64,000 nucleotides of DNA from Pseudomonas uvaldensis (GCF_021271205.1 NZ_JAIWKS010000012.1:62001-126000), one strand, 5' to 3'. Shown: positions 28,180 through 37,260, counted from the first letter of the stretch. The notes: generated by a model from the letters alone, not told the origin. Made by a program: numbers and translations.

Positions 28180-29859
28180 ATGCGCCTGAGCCTGAAGGCT
28201 AAAGTCCTGTCCCTGGCAATACTCCCGGTATTGCTGTCCGCTGCGATCATCAGCCTGACCACGGCATTCATCCTGAAGGAACAGGCCGCCAACGAGGTCC
28301 GGCAGACCCGTGAGCGCCTGCTCGCCGAGGCCAAGGCCACGCTGCAGAATTACGTGGCGGTGGGCCTGACCGCCATCAGGCCGCTGTACGATGCCGCCGC
28401 GCCCGGCGATAACGCCGCGCGAGCCCAGGCGATCAAACTGCTGTCGAACGTCAGCTACGGCAAGGACGGCTATTTCTTCGGCTACGACTCCGAAACCGTG
28501 CGCCTGTTCAAGGCCAACAGCCCCGATGGCGTTGGCAAGAGCTTCAAGGACAACCGCGACCCGAACGGTGTCTACGTCAACCGTGATCTGGTGAAGGTCG
28601 CCAAGGACGGGACCCATTACCTCGAATACAGCTCGCCACTGCCCAACAGCAAGGACCTGGTGCCCAAGCTCGGCTACACCGAATACCTGCCCAAATGGGA
28701 CATGGCAGTGGGCAGCTCGGTCAACCTGGACGGCATCGAAGCCCAGGTTGCCCTGGTGGAAGCCAAGGTCCATGAGCGTGTGCAAGGGGTGATATTGAGC
28801 ATTGTCGGCATAGCCGCCGTCGTGTTGCTGGTGATTGCGGTGGTGGGGCTGCTGCTGGCCAACACCATCCTGCGACCGCTGCACCTGATGAAAGACAACC
28901 TCGATGACATCGCAGCGGGTGAGGGCGACCTGACCCGGCGACTGGCCATAACCAGCCAGGACGAGCTCGGTCAACTGGCCGGTTCGTTCAACCGCTTTGT
29001 CGACAAGATTCACAGCCTGGTACGGCAGATCACTGACATGACGTCGCAATTGACCGGGTTGGTGACTCAGGTATCCGAACAGGCCCAGCGCTCCGAGCAG
29101 GCCATGGAACGGCAGCGCCACGAAACCGACCAGGTCGCCACGGCGATCAACCAGATGTCCTCGGCCGCACAGGAAGTGGCTCGCAGCGCCCAGGGCGCTG
29201 CTGTCGCGGCCCAGCAGACCGATGAAGAGGGTCAGTCCGCCAAGCGCGTCGTGGCCGGCAGCATCCAGCAGATTCATGCGCTGGTAGAGGATATCCGCAG
29301 CAGCGGCGTGTCCCTGGACAGTCTGCAACAGGACGTGGCCTCGATTGTCAGCGTACTGGGCGTGATTCGTTCGATTGCCGAGCAGACCAACCTGCTGGCC
29401 CTCAACGCCGCCATCGAAGCCGCACGGGCCGGGGAGGCCGGGCGCGGCTTTGCGGTGGTGGCCGATGAAGTACGGGCCTTGGCCAGTCGGACCCAGCAGA
29501 GCACCCAGGAAATCCAGGGCATGATCGACCGCCTGCAATCGGGTACCCATGCCGCCGTGGAAGCGATGCGCCGCTCCAGTGAGGCCGGCGATGGGACGTC
29601 GGTGCGGGCCAACGAGGCGGGGGCGTCCCTGGACACCATGGCGCAGCTTATTGGCACCATCAACTCCATGAACGCCCAGATCGCCAGCGCCGCCGAGGAG
29701 CAAACCGCCGTGGCCGAGGAAATCAACCGCAGTGTGCACCAGATCGCCGTGGCGGTGGACACCGTCGCCGACGAAACCCAACTCGGCGCCCAGACCTCCC
29801 GCAGCCTGAACGAGCTGGGCCAGCGCCTGGGCAAACTCGTGGGTCAGTTCCGGATCTGA
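28180..29859 (+). CDS. ctpM: Methyl-accepting chemotaxis protein with single Cache domain, CtpM-like
   Basis: A 559-residue chemoreceptor: helix 1 (about 10-31), a periplasmic sCache_2-type domain (about 35-190; NVSYGKDGYFFGYD and LGYTEYLPKWDMAVGSSV), helix 2 (about 208-230), HAMP (about 231-283), and a signalling domain with the conserved hairpin tip EQTNLLALNAAIEAARAG. P. aeruginosa CtpM (a malate receptor) has this domain layout, length and neighbour, so a C4-dicarboxylate ligand is the first hypothesis, by inference only. ATG 28180 gives the family N-terminus MRLSLKAKVL. Confidence 0.85.
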   Translation: MRLSLKAKVLSLAILPVLLSAAIISLTTAFILKEQAANEVRQTRERLLAEAKATLQNYVAVGLTAIRPLYDAAAPGDNAARAQAIKLLSNVSYGKDGYFFGYDSETVRLFKANSPDGVGKSFKDNRDPNGVYVNRDLVKVAKDGTHYLEYSSPLPNSKDLVPKLGYTEYLPKWDMAVGSSVNLDGIEAQVALVEAKVHERVQGVILSIVGIAAVVLLVIAVVGLLLANTILRPLHLMKDNLDDIAAGEGDLTRRLAITSQDELGQLAGSFNRFVDKIHSLVRQITDMTSQLTGLVTQVSEQAQRSEQAMERQRHETDQVATAINQMSSAAQEVARSAQGAAVAAQQTDEEGQSAKRVVAGSIQQIHALVEDIRSSGVSLDSLQQDVASIVSVLGVIRSIAEQTNLLALNAAIEAARAGEAGRGFAVVADEVRALASRTQQSTQEIQGMIDRLQSGTHAAVEAMRRSSEAGDGTSVRANEAGASLDTMAQLIGTINSMNAQIASAAEEQTAVAEEINRSVHQIAVAVDTVADETQLGAQTSRSLNELGQRLGKLVGQFRI

Positions 29860-29868
29860 TCCCCAGGA

Positions 29869-29961
29869 GCTGCCGAAGGCTGCGGTCTTTCGCTCTCGAT
29901 CCAGATGCAACGCCTGGGCAACCGGGCCCTATCGGGAGAGGAGGACCGCAGCCTTCGGCAG
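29869..29961. repeat. Inverted repeat of the CTGCCGAAGGCTGCGGTC type
   Basis: CTGCCGAAGGCTGCGGTC (from about 29870) and GACCGCAGCCTTCGGCAG (about 29943-29960) form an 18-bp inverted repeat around a ~55-base centre. It differs in sequence from the REP family but has the same doublet form. It follows the chemoreceptor stop by ten bases and may also serve as a terminator stem. Confidence 0.8.
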
Positions 29962-29993
29962 TTTCTCCGATCAAAAGGTCAATGCATGCTCTT

Positions 29994-30079
29994 GTGGGAG
30001 CGGGCTTGCTCGCGAAAGCGGGGGCTCAGGCAATCCATTTTCTTCTGCCCCCGCATTCGCGAGCAAGCCCGCTCCCACA
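29994..30079. repeat. REP pair, GCGGGCTTGCTCGCGAA type
   Basis: Inverted REP copies; the spacer itself has a GCGGGGGC/GCCCCCGC stem. It lies just downstream of another inverted repeat, between the convergent chemoreceptor and trhP genes. Confidence 0.9.
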
Positions 30080-30095
30080 AGAGACGGCGGCGCCC

Positions 30096-31421
30096 CTAAG
30101 CCTGGCGCACATCCCGCATCAACAACCCGAACCGCAAATCCACCGCATCCGGAATCGGCACGTACACCACATGCCCGTCTCCCGGGGCGACGTCGATGCG
30201 TTGGCCTTTGACGTCCTGCAATTGATGCAGGTCGAAGTGGAAGTTGCCCTTGGGTGTCATCAGTTCCAGGTGGTCGCCGACTTCGAAGCGGTTCTTGACC
30301 TTCACCTCGGCCAGGCGTTCGCGGCGCTCGCCGGTCAGTTCGCCGACGAACTGCTGGCGCTCCGACACTGAGCTGCCGTTCTGGTAGTTCTGATACTCAT
30401 CATGTACATGCCGCCGCAGGAAGCCCTCGGTATAGCCGCGTTGGGCCAGCGACTCCAGGTCGGTCATCAGGCTGCGGTCGAATGCCCGACCGGCCACGGC
30501 GTCGTCGATGGCCCGGCGATACACCTGGGTGGTGCGGGCGCAATAAAAGTGCGACTTGGTCCGGCCTTCGATTTTCAGCGAGTGCACGCCCATGCGAGTC
30601 AGCCGCTCCACATGCTGCACCGCCCGCAGATCCTTGGCGTTCATGATGTAGGTGCCGTGTTCGTCCTCGAAGGCCGGCATGGATTCGTCCGGGCGGTTGG
30701 CTTCCTGAAGCAGAAACACCTGGTCCGTGGGTGCCCCGAGGCCCAGGGTGGGTTCGGGTTGATAGGTGTGCACGATATCGCCCGTCGCATTTTCCACCGC
30801 CGGTTGCGCCGAGTACTTCCAGCGACAGGCATTGGTGCAACTGCCCTGGTTGGCGTCGCGCCTGTTCAAATAACCCGACAGCAGGCAACGACCGGAATAG
30901 GCCATGCACAGCGCACCGTGGACGAACACTTCCAGTTCCATGGCCGGCACGTGTTCGCGAATTTCGGCGATTTCCTCCAGGGATAATTCCCGCGACAGGA
31001 TGATCCGGCTCAGGCCTTGTTGCTGCCAGAACTCGACGCTCGCCCAGTTCACCGTATTGGCCTGCACCGACAGGTGGATAGGCATCTCGGGGAAATGCCG
31101 GCGAACCAGCATGATCAGCCCGGGATCGGACATGATCAGCGCATCCGGCGCCATGGCGATCACCGGTTCGAGGTCCTTGAGGAACGTGCGCAGCTTGGCG
31201 TTGTGCGGCGCAATGTTGACGACCACGTAGAATCGCTTGCCCATGGCCTGGGCCTCTTGGATGCCCAGGGCCAGATTGGCGTGGTCGAATTCATTGTTGC
31301 GCACCCGCAGGCTGTAACGCGGCTGGCCGGCGTACACCGCGTCGGCACCGTAGGCGAAGGCATAGCGCATGTTTTTCAGGGTGCCGGCGGGGGCGAGCAG
31401 TTCGGGGGCTACGAGGGGCAT
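30096..31421 (-). CDS. trhP: Peptidase U32 family tRNA hydroxylation protein
   Basis: A 441-residue U32 protein close to E. coli YegQ/TrhP. TrhP proteins, with prephenate, make 5-hydroxyuridine at tRNA position 34; protease activity is not expected. Visible motifs are ELLAPAGTLKNMRYAFAYGADAVY at the start (shortened here), the U32 signature ELEVFVHGALCMAYSGRC, and later Cys residues (NQGSCTNACRW) that with others may hold an Fe-S cluster. The C-terminal ~85 residues form the extra domain of the long YegQ type. ATG 31421 is chosen on family alignment; no strong ribosome site is visible. Confidence 0.88.
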   Translation of the reverse strand: MPLVAPELLAPAGTLKNMRYAFAYGADAVYAGQPRYSLRVRNNEFDHANLALGIQEAQAMGKRFYVVVNIAPHNAKLRTFLKDLEPVIAMAPDALIMSDPGLIMLVRRHFPEMPIHLSVQANTVNWASVEFWQQQGLSRIILSRELSLEEIAEIREHVPAMELEVFVHGALCMAYSGRCLLSGYLNRRDANQGSCTNACRWKYSAQPAVENATGDIVHTYQPEPTLGLGAPTDQVFLLQEANRPDESMPAFEDEHGTYIMNAKDLRAVQHVERLTRMGVHSLKIEGRTKSHFYCARTTQVYRRAIDDAVAGRAFDRSLMTDLESLAQRGYTEGFLRRHVHDEYQNYQNGSSVSERQQFVGELTGERRERLAEVKVKNRFEVGDHLELMTPKGNFHFDLHQLQDVKGQRIDVAPGDGHVVYVPIPDAVDLRFGLLMRDVRQA

Positions 31422-31572
31422 GGTGGCGTCGGATCGCAAAAAGCGGCGAGGGTAGGCCACGCACGGCCGGACGGTATTGACGCAGGTCAATGTCCGAAGG
31501 AGCAAACGCGACGGCACTCCGGCGAGTCCGGGCTGACTAAAGGTTATCCGGCCTTGTAGACATGGAAAGCTG

Positions 31573-32634
31573 ATGAACCGAAAGATGCTGCAAAACAAAT
31601 CCCAGATGCTGTTGCTTGCCCTGGTCACCATTGCCTTCATCTGGATCCTGCTGCCGTTCTACGGCGCGGTGTTCTGGGCGGTGATCCTGGGCATCGTCTT
31701 TGCGCCGATGCAGCGTCGCCTGCAACTCAAGTTCGGCTGGCCGCGCAACGTCACGTCGCTGTTCACTCTGAGCACCTGCGTGGTCATTGCGATCCTGCCG
31801 GTGATCGTCATCAGCACGCTGTTGGTGCAGGAAGGGGCGGCGCTGTACAAGAGTCTGGAGAGCGGAGAGCTGGATGTCGCCGATTACCTGGCCCGGTTCA
31901 AGGATGCCTTGCCACCGTACTTCCAGCATCTGCTTGACCGCTTCGGCCTGGGTAACCTGAGTGGGTTGCGGGACAAGATCGTCAAGAGTGCGATGCAGGG
32001 CAGCGAGTTCTTCGCCACCCAGGCCTTCAGCTTTGGCCAGGGTACGTTCCAGTTCCTGGTGAGCTTCTTTGTCATGCTCTATCTGTTGTTTTTCTTCCTG
32101 CGCGATGGCGCGGAGCTGGTACGCAAGGTGCGTACCGCCATCCCCTTGGCCGAACACCAGAAACGTCGCCTGCAATTGAAGTTCAATCGGGTGGTGCGAG
32201 CGACGGTCAAGGGCAACCTGCTGGTGGCCATCACCCAAGGGGCCCTGGGCGGATTGATTTTCTGGATCCTGGGAATTCCGACGGTACTGCCGTGGGCGGT
32301 GCTGATGGCGTTCCTGTCACTGCTGCCGGCCGTGGGGGCGGGCATCGTCTGGGCACCGGTGGCGGTCTATTTTCTGCTGTCGGGGGCGATCTGGCAGGGC
32401 GTCGTCTTGACGCTGTTCGGTGTATTCGTGATCGGGCTGGTGGACAACTTCCTGCGTCCGATTCTGGTGGGCAAGGACACCAAGATGCCTGACTACCTCG
32501 TGTTGGTCTCGACGCTGGGCGGCCTGGCGGTGTTCGGGTTGAACGGGTTCGTGATCGGGCCGCTGATTGCCGCGCTCTTCATCTCGTGCTGGGCGCTGTT
32601 TGTCGAGAGTGGGCCCAAGGTGAAGTTGCCTTAG
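31573..32634 (+). CDS. AI-2E transporter family (PerM-like) membrane protein
   Basis: A 353-residue inner-membrane protein with seven to eight helices. The family signature is in the last third (FLSLLPAVGAG, then GVFVIGLVDNFLRPILVG and LGGLAVFGLNGFVIGPL). Members include TqsA, PerM and Na+/H+ antiporters, so AI-2 transport should not be assumed. Its stop codon overlaps the stop of the convergent 60-residue gene by three bases. No operon partner is seen. Confidence 0.88.
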   Translation: MNRKMLQNKSQMLLLALVTIAFIWILLPFYGAVFWAVILGIVFAPMQRRLQLKFGWPRNVTSLFTLSTCVVIAILPVIVISTLLVQEGAALYKSLESGELDVADYLARFKDALPPYFQHLLDRFGLGNLSGLRDKIVKSAMQGSEFFATQAFSFGQGTFQFLVSFFVMLYLLFFFLRDGAELVRKVRTAIPLAEHQKRRLQLKFNRVVRATVKGNLLVAITQGALGGLIFWILGIPTVLPWAVLMAFLSLLPAVGAGIVWAPVAVYFLLSGAIWQGVVLTLFGVFVIGLVDNFLRPILVGKDTKMPDYLVLVSTLGGLAVFGLNGFVIGPLIAALFISCWALFVESGPKVKLP

Positions 32635-32813
32635 GCGGTCAGGACATAAGGGCCGATACGTTGCGACAACGCCTGGGCGGCGGGCAGTGAAGTCAGCGGG
32701 CCGCTGATCGTCACGCCGTCCTGGACCAGATACCAACAGGCCAGCAGGCCACGTTCCCTGAGCGGGGCGGGGACGGCGCTGCCAACGACAGACATGATGT
32801 GAATCTTGGACAT
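32631..32813 (-). CDS. Small conserved hypothetical protein, 60 residues
   Basis: A 60-residue protein (MSKIHIMSVVGSAVPAPLR at its start). A GGAGG ribosome site five bases before ATG 32813 is strong, which is the best evidence that it is real. It is not clearly exported or membrane-bound, and I recognise no domain. The middle (LLACWYLVQDGVTISGPL) predicts beta strands. Its stop overlaps that of the convergent AI-2E-family gene. Function unknown. Confidence 0.65.
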   Translation of the reverse strand: MSKIHIMSVVGSAVPAPLRERGLLACWYLVQDGVTISGPLTSLPAAQALSQRIGPYVLTA

Positions 32814-32901
32814 GAGAACCTCCATCAATCGATGGGGTTACCTTACGACTCAGCCGGCAGGACGAAAAATCAACAGCCTCGATAGTAGGAATCGACGCCG
32901 C

Positions 32902-33096
32902 TCAATCGACGACCTGATCGAGCATGTGCAGCACTTCCCGTTCGTTGAGCAGGCCTTTGCGCACCAGGTTTTCAGTCAACAGCGAAAGGAATTTGGCGCT
33001 GCGATGGCCTTCCAGTTGCTTGAGCTCGGTCAGCGCGTTGTACACCTTGCTCGAGGTGCACAGGCCGACGATGCGGTGGGGATTCTGCGTAGGCAT
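32902..33096 (-). CDS. Small conserved hypothetical protein, 64 residues
   Basis: A 64-residue, mostly helical protein (SSKVYNALTELKQLEGHR, then LLTENLVRKGLLNEREVLHML). The last part resembles a short helix-hairpin seen in small regulatory or adaptor proteins, but no family can be named. AAGG precedes ATG 33096. It lies upstream of the other small gene on the same strand with an 88-base gap. Confidence 0.65.
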   Translation of the reverse strand: MPTQNPHRIVGLCTSSKVYNALTELKQLEGHRSAKFLSLLTENLVRKGLLNEREVLHMLDQVVD

Positions 33097-33292
33097 ACCT
33101 TCGTCCTTGTTGTTATAAGCTGCTGTTCATGGACAAGCGCCAGCTTGCGGCGGCGTCATGACACCCGCGTGACAGCTTGGGTTGCAGGAAAAGAAAGCAG
33201 GATTCAGACCATAATGCCTTTTTGGCGCCGGATTATTGTTCCGGTAGCGACATCGGGCAGGCTTAAATGGCCATGAGCCTGAGAATCGCCCA

Positions 33293-33328
33293 CAAAAAAG
33301 CCCCTGAATCTTTCGATTCAAGGGCTTT
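33293..33328 (-). terminator. Rho-independent terminator of tRNA-Asn
   Basis: On the minus strand AGCCCTTGAATC-GAAA-GATTCAGGGGCT is followed by six T. It begins 13 bases after the tRNA 3' end. Confidence 0.88.
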
Positions 33329-33340
33329 TGTATTGCTATC

Positions 33341-33416
<76 letters not shown>

Positions 33417-33425
33417 ATGACGCGT

Positions 33426-33453
33426 ATGTTACTGATTGGAAAAGAGAAGTCAA
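33426..33453 (-). promoter_or_regulatory. Sigma-70 promoter of tRNA-Asn
   Basis: On the minus strand TTGACT (33453-33448) and TAACAT (33431-33426) are 16 bases apart, ending ten bases before the mature tRNA 5' end. Confidence 0.65.
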
Positions 33454-33553
33454 GCTTTGAGTGATGATTGGGGGATTGGAAGGCAGTGGGCGATCCTTTG
33501 CTCACTTGTTACCGCTTCACCCAGCCCCTGAGACGGGAAACGCACGAACCAAT

Positions 33554-33579
33554 GTGGGAGCGAGCAGGCTCGCTCCCAC
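33554..33579. repeat. Solo REP collapsed to a perfect palindrome
   Basis: GTGGGAGCGAGC and its exact complement form a 12-bp stem with almost no loop, followed on the plus strand by a run of six T. It looks like a REP hairpin core without the CGCGAA tail. Confidence 0.8.
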
Positions 33580-33615
33580 AGGGTTTTTTCATTGAATCCC
33601 GTTATTCAGCGGGCT

Positions 33616-34812
33616 TCAGATGACCTGCACGATCGCCTTGGTCACCACGTCGATGTTGTTCTGGTTCAGCGCCGCCACACAGATGCGACCGGTATCCAAG
33701 GCGTAGATGCCGAACTCGTTGCGCAGGCGCGCCACTTGTTCGACGGTCAGGCCGGAGTAGGAGAACATCCCGCGCTGGCGTGCAACGAAGCTGAAGTCGC
33801 GGTGTGGTGCGGCCTTGGCGAGCAGGTCCACCATCTGGTTGCGCATGCCGCGGATCCGCAGGCGCATTTCGGCCAGTTCCGCTTCCCATTGGGCTCGCAG
33901 CTCAGGGCTGTTGAGCACGGCGGCCACGATGCTGGCGCCGTGGGTCGGCGGGTTGGAGTAGTTGGTGCGGATCACACGCTTGACCTGGGACAGCACGCGA
34001 GCACTTTCTTCTTTCGATTCGCTGACGATCGACAGGGCGCCAACGCGCTCGCCGTACAGGGAGAACGACTTGGAGAACGAGCTGGATGCGAAGAAGGTCA
34101 GGCCCGATTCGGCGAACAGGCGCACGGCCGCCGCGTCTTCGTCGATACCGTCGCCAAAACCCTGGTAGGCCATGTCCAGGAACGGAACATGGTTCTTGGC
34201 CTTGACCACCGCCAGCACGTTTTTCCAGTCTTCCGGGCTCAGGTCCACGCCGGTCGGGTTGTGGCAGCAGGCGTGCAGCACGACGATGGAGCGGTCGGGC
34301 AGGGCGTTGAGGTCTTCCAGCAGGCCAGTGCGGTTCACGTCATGGGTGGCCGCGTCGTAGTAGCGGTAGTTCTGCACCGGGAAACCGGCGGTTTCGAACA
34401 GGGCGCGGTGATTTTCCCAGCTTGGGTCGCTGATGGCCACGACGGCGTCGGGCAGCAGTTGCTTGAGGAAGTCGGCGCCGATCTTCAGCGCGCCGGTGCC
34501 ACCCACGGCCTGGGTGGTGATGACGCGGCCGGCGGCGATCAGCGGAGAGTCCTTGCCGAACAGCAGGGTCTGGACCGCCTGGTCGTAGGCGGCGATGCCA
34601 TCGATTGGCAGGTAGCCACGGGAAACGTGCTGGGCCACGCGAATCGTTTCGGCTTCGACCACGGCGCGCAGGAGTGGAATGCGCCCCTCCTCGTTGCAGT
34701 AAACACCCACGCCCAGGTTGACCTTATTGGTACGGGTGTCGGCGTTGAATGCTTCGTTGAGGCCCAGGATGGGGTCGCGGGGTGCCAATTCGACAGCGGA
34801 AAACAGGCTCAT
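33616..34812 (-). CDS. Aromatic/aspartate aminotransferase, class I
   Basis: A 398-residue PLP aminotransferase of subgroup I-alpha (AspC/TyrB/PhhC). The PLP lysine is in SSSFSKSFSLYGERVG near residue 248, and the substrate carboxylate Arg is in the last part (LDTGRICVAALN). Other family segments are VNLGVGVYCNEEG, HACCHNPTGVDL and RTNYSNPP. It can serve aspartate and aromatic amino acids; AspC versus TyrB cannot be settled here. It is divergent from uvrB, as in P. aeruginosa. Confidence 0.93.
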   Translation of the reverse strand: MSLFSAVELAPRDPILGLNEAFNADTRTNKVNLGVGVYCNEEGRIPLLRAVVEAETIRVAQHVSRGYLPIDGIAAYDQAVQTLLFGKDSPLIAAGRVITTQAVGGTGALKIGADFLKQLLPDAVVAISDPSWENHRALFETAGFPVQNYRYYDAATHDVNRTGLLEDLNALPDRSIVVLHACCHNPTGVDLSPEDWKNVLAVVKAKNHVPFLDMAYQGFGDGIDEDAAAVRLFAESGLTFFASSSFSKSFSLYGERVGALSIVSESKEESARVLSQVKRVIRTNYSNPPTHGASIVAAVLNSPELRAQWEAELAEMRLRIRGMRNQMVDLLAKAAPHRDFSFVARQRGMFSYSGLTVEQVARLRNEFGIYALDTGRICVAALNQNNIDVVTKAIVQVI

Positions 34813-35144
34813 TATTGCGCGGCTCTGAATGGAGTATGAGGGGACGTGTCGCGCTCCAGCCGAATGCACTAGAGCGGTGCACAAACGGGGAGCTAGTATA
34901 GAGGCCATCACCGGGCACGGCGACAGGCGATTCGGCATTTACGGTAAGTATTTTCGATTTTTTTCGACCGTTAGTCCTGTCGCAGCGTCAAAGAGTCCAA
35001 GGCGTGTAGGACGTTCGTCTTGAAAGCGAAGGCATTCACCTCCACATTGTCTGCATTCCAGCTTTTTCCTCGGACGACATCAGTCGTTTCGGTCTTCCTC
35101 GTTCCTGTCGCCTGGCCGACAGGAGTGAACCCAGAGGTTATGTC
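34813..35144. other. Divergent control region between the aminotransferase and uvrB
   Basis: This 332-base gap has an AT-rich core (about 34937-34970), likely promoters for both genes, and a hairpin just before uvrB. No LexA-type CTG-N10-CAG palindrome was found and no RNA gene is evident. Confidence 0.5.
35104..35123 (+). promoter_or_regulatory. Leader hairpin upstream of uvrB
   Basis: CCTGTCG and CGACAGG form a perfect 7-bp stem with a six-base loop, ending nine bases before the AGAGG ribosome site of uvrB. It could affect translation or mRNA stability. Confidence 0.45.
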
Positions 35145-37160
35145 ATGTCTGAATTCCAGCTCGTCACCCGATTCAAGCCCGCCGGCGACCAGCCGGAGGC
35201 CATCCGCCTGATGGTCGAAGGTATCGAGGCGGGGCTTTCCCACCAGACGCTGCTGGGTGTGACCGGCTCGGGCAAGACCTTCAGCATCGCCAACGTGATC
35301 GCCCAGGTGCAGCGTCCGACTCTGGTACTGGCGCCGAACAAGACCCTGGCGGCGCAGTTGTACGGTGAGTTCAAGGCGTTTTTCCCCAACAACGCGGTGG
35401 AGTATTTCGTTTCTTACTACGACTACTACCAGCCTGAAGCCTATGTGCCGTCCTCGGACACCTTCATCGAGAAGGATGCCTCGATCAATGACCACATCGA
35501 ACAGATGCGGCTCTCGGCCACCAAGGCGTTGCTCGAGCGCAAGGACGCGATCATCGTCACCACCGTGTCATGCATCTACGGCCTCGGCAGCCCGGAGACG
35601 TACCTGAAGATGGTGTTGCACGTCGACCGAGGCGACAAGCTCGACCAGCGCGCCTTGCTGCGCCGCCTGGCGGACCTGCAATACACCCGCAACGACATGG
35701 ATTTCGCCCGGGCGACGTTCCGGGTCCGGGGTGATGTAATCGATATCTACCCGGCGGAATCTGACCTGGAGGCGATTCGCATCGAGCTGTTCGACGATGA
35801 GGTGGAGAGCATCTCGGCGTTCGATCCGCTGACCGGGGAGGTGATCCGCAAGCTGCCGCGCTTCACCTTCTATCCCAAGAGTCACTACGTGACGCCACGG
35901 GAAACCCTGCTGGACGCCATCGAGGGCATCAAGGCCGAGCTGCAGGAGCGCCTGGAATACCTGCGCTCGAACAACAAGCTGGTGGAAGCCCAGCGCCTGG
36001 AACAGCGAACCCGTTTCGACCTGGAGATGATCCTGGAACTGGGCTACTGCAACGGCATCGAAAACTACTCGCGCTACCTGTCGGGCCGCCCGGCGGGCGC
36101 GCCACCGCCCACCTTGTACGATTACCTGCCGGCCGATGCCTTGCTGGTGATCGACGAGTCCCATGTCAGCGTGCCTCAGGTCGGCGCGATGTACAAAGGC
36201 GACCGCTCGCGCAAGGAAACCCTGGTGGAATACGGGTTCCGCCTGCCCTCGGCACTGGATAACCGGCCGATGCGCTTCGACGAATGGGAGGCCGTCAGTC
36301 CGCAGACGATCTTTGTCTCGGCCACCCCCGGCAACTACGAAGCCGAGCATGCCGGCCGTGTAGTCGAGCAGGTGGTGCGGCCGACCGGGCTGGTTGACCC
36401 GCAGGTGGAGGTGCGTCCGGCACTGACCCAAGTGGACGACTTGCTCTCGGAAATCAACAAGCGCGTGGCGGTGGAGGAGCGGGTATTGGTCACGACGCTG
36501 ACCAAGCGCATGGCCGAAGACCTCACCGACTACCTGGCCGACCATGGCGTGCGGGTGCGTTACCTGCACTCGGACATCGACACGGTGGAGCGGGTCGAGA
36601 TTATCCGGGACCTGCGTCTGGGCACCTTCGACGTGCTGGTGGGCATCAACTTGCTGCGCGAAGGCCTGGACATGCCGGAGGTGTCGCTGGTGGCGATTCT
36701 CGACGCCGACAAGGAGGGTTTCCTGCGCTCCGAACGTTCGCTGATCCAGACCATCGGCCGTGCGGCGCGTAACCTCAACGGTCGGGCGATCCTGTATGCC
36801 GACAACATCACCGGCTCCATGGAACGGGCTATCGGTGAGACGGAGCGCCGTCGTGAGAAACAGATTGCGTTCAACCTGGCGAACGGCATCACGCCCAAAG
36901 GGGTGTTCAAGGACGTTGCCGATATCATGGAAGGCGCCACCGTGCCGGGCTCTCGTAGCAAAAAGCGCAAGGGCATGGCCAAGGCCGCCGAAGAAAGCGC
37001 CCGCTACGAGGCCGAACTGCGCTCGCCCAGCGAAATCACCAAGCGGATCCGGCAATTGGAAGAAAAAATGTACCAGTTGGCCCGGGACCTGGAGTTCGAG
37101 GCGGCGGCGCAGTTGCGCGACGAGATTGGGAAGTTGCGGGAGCGGTTGCTCACTGTCTGA
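35145..37160 (+). CDS. uvrB: Excinuclease ABC subunit B
   Basis: A 671-residue UvrB, the helicase-like damage-verification subunit of nucleotide excision repair. It shows Walker A GVTGSGKTFS near residue 39, the beta-hairpin area SYYDYYQPEAYVP, helicase motif II-type DESHVS, motif V/VI (GINLLREGLDMPE, QTIGRAARNLNG), and a C-terminal UVR motif (RQLEEKMYQLARDLEFEAAA) for UvrC contact. AGAGG precedes ATG 35145. It is divergent from the aminotransferase and followed by a REP pair. Confidence 0.97.
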   Translation: MSEFQLVTRFKPAGDQPEAIRLMVEGIEAGLSHQTLLGVTGSGKTFSIANVIAQVQRPTLVLAPNKTLAAQLYGEFKAFFPNNAVEYFVSYYDYYQPEAYVPSSDTFIEKDASINDHIEQMRLSATKALLERKDAIIVTTVSCIYGLGSPETYLKMVLHVDRGDKLDQRALLRRLADLQYTRNDMDFARATFRVRGDVIDIYPAESDLEAIRIELFDDEVESISAFDPLTGEVIRKLPRFTFYPKSHYVTPRETLLDAIEGIKAELQERLEYLRSNNKLVEAQRLEQRTRFDLEMILELGYCNGIENYSRYLSGRPAGAPPPTLYDYLPADALLVIDESHVSVPQVGAMYKGDRSRKETLVEYGFRLPSALDNRPMRFDEWEAVSPQTIFVSATPGNYEAEHAGRVVEQVVRPTGLVDPQVEVRPALTQVDDLLSEINKRVAVEERVLVTTLTKRMAEDLTDYLADHGVRVRYLHSDIDTVERVEIIRDLRLGTFDVLVGINLLREGLDMPEVSLVAILDADKEGFLRSERSLIQTIGRAARNLNGRAILYADNITGSMERAIGETERRREKQIAFNLANGITPKGVFKDVADIMEGATVPGSRSKKRKGMAKAAEESARYEAELRSPSEITKRIRQLEEKMYQLARDLEFEAAAQLRDEIGKLRERLLTV

Positions 37161-37184
37161 GTCTTTTGTTGCCTGTCAGGGCCC

Positions 37185-37260
37185 TATCGCGAGCAGGCTC
37201 GCTCCCACATTGGACTTGTGGCGTTCACAAATCCCCTGTGGGAGCGAGCCTGCTCGCGAT
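37185..37260. repeat. REP pair, outward, GCGAGCCTGCTCGCGAT type
   Basis: ATCGCGAGCAGGCTCGCTCCCAC and its complement flank a spacer with GTGGCGTTCACAA. The spacer is nearly the same as that of the pair at 49867. Confidence 0.9.

Noticed and set aside
28144..29910. A 588-codon open frame antisense to the chemoreceptor
   Set aside because: It is a mirror of a complete chemoreceptor gene and has no recognisable domain.
34813..35144. LexA (SOS) operator for uvrB
   Set aside because: The only CTG..CAG palindrome has N12 spacing and pairs as a hairpin, not the N10 LexA form.
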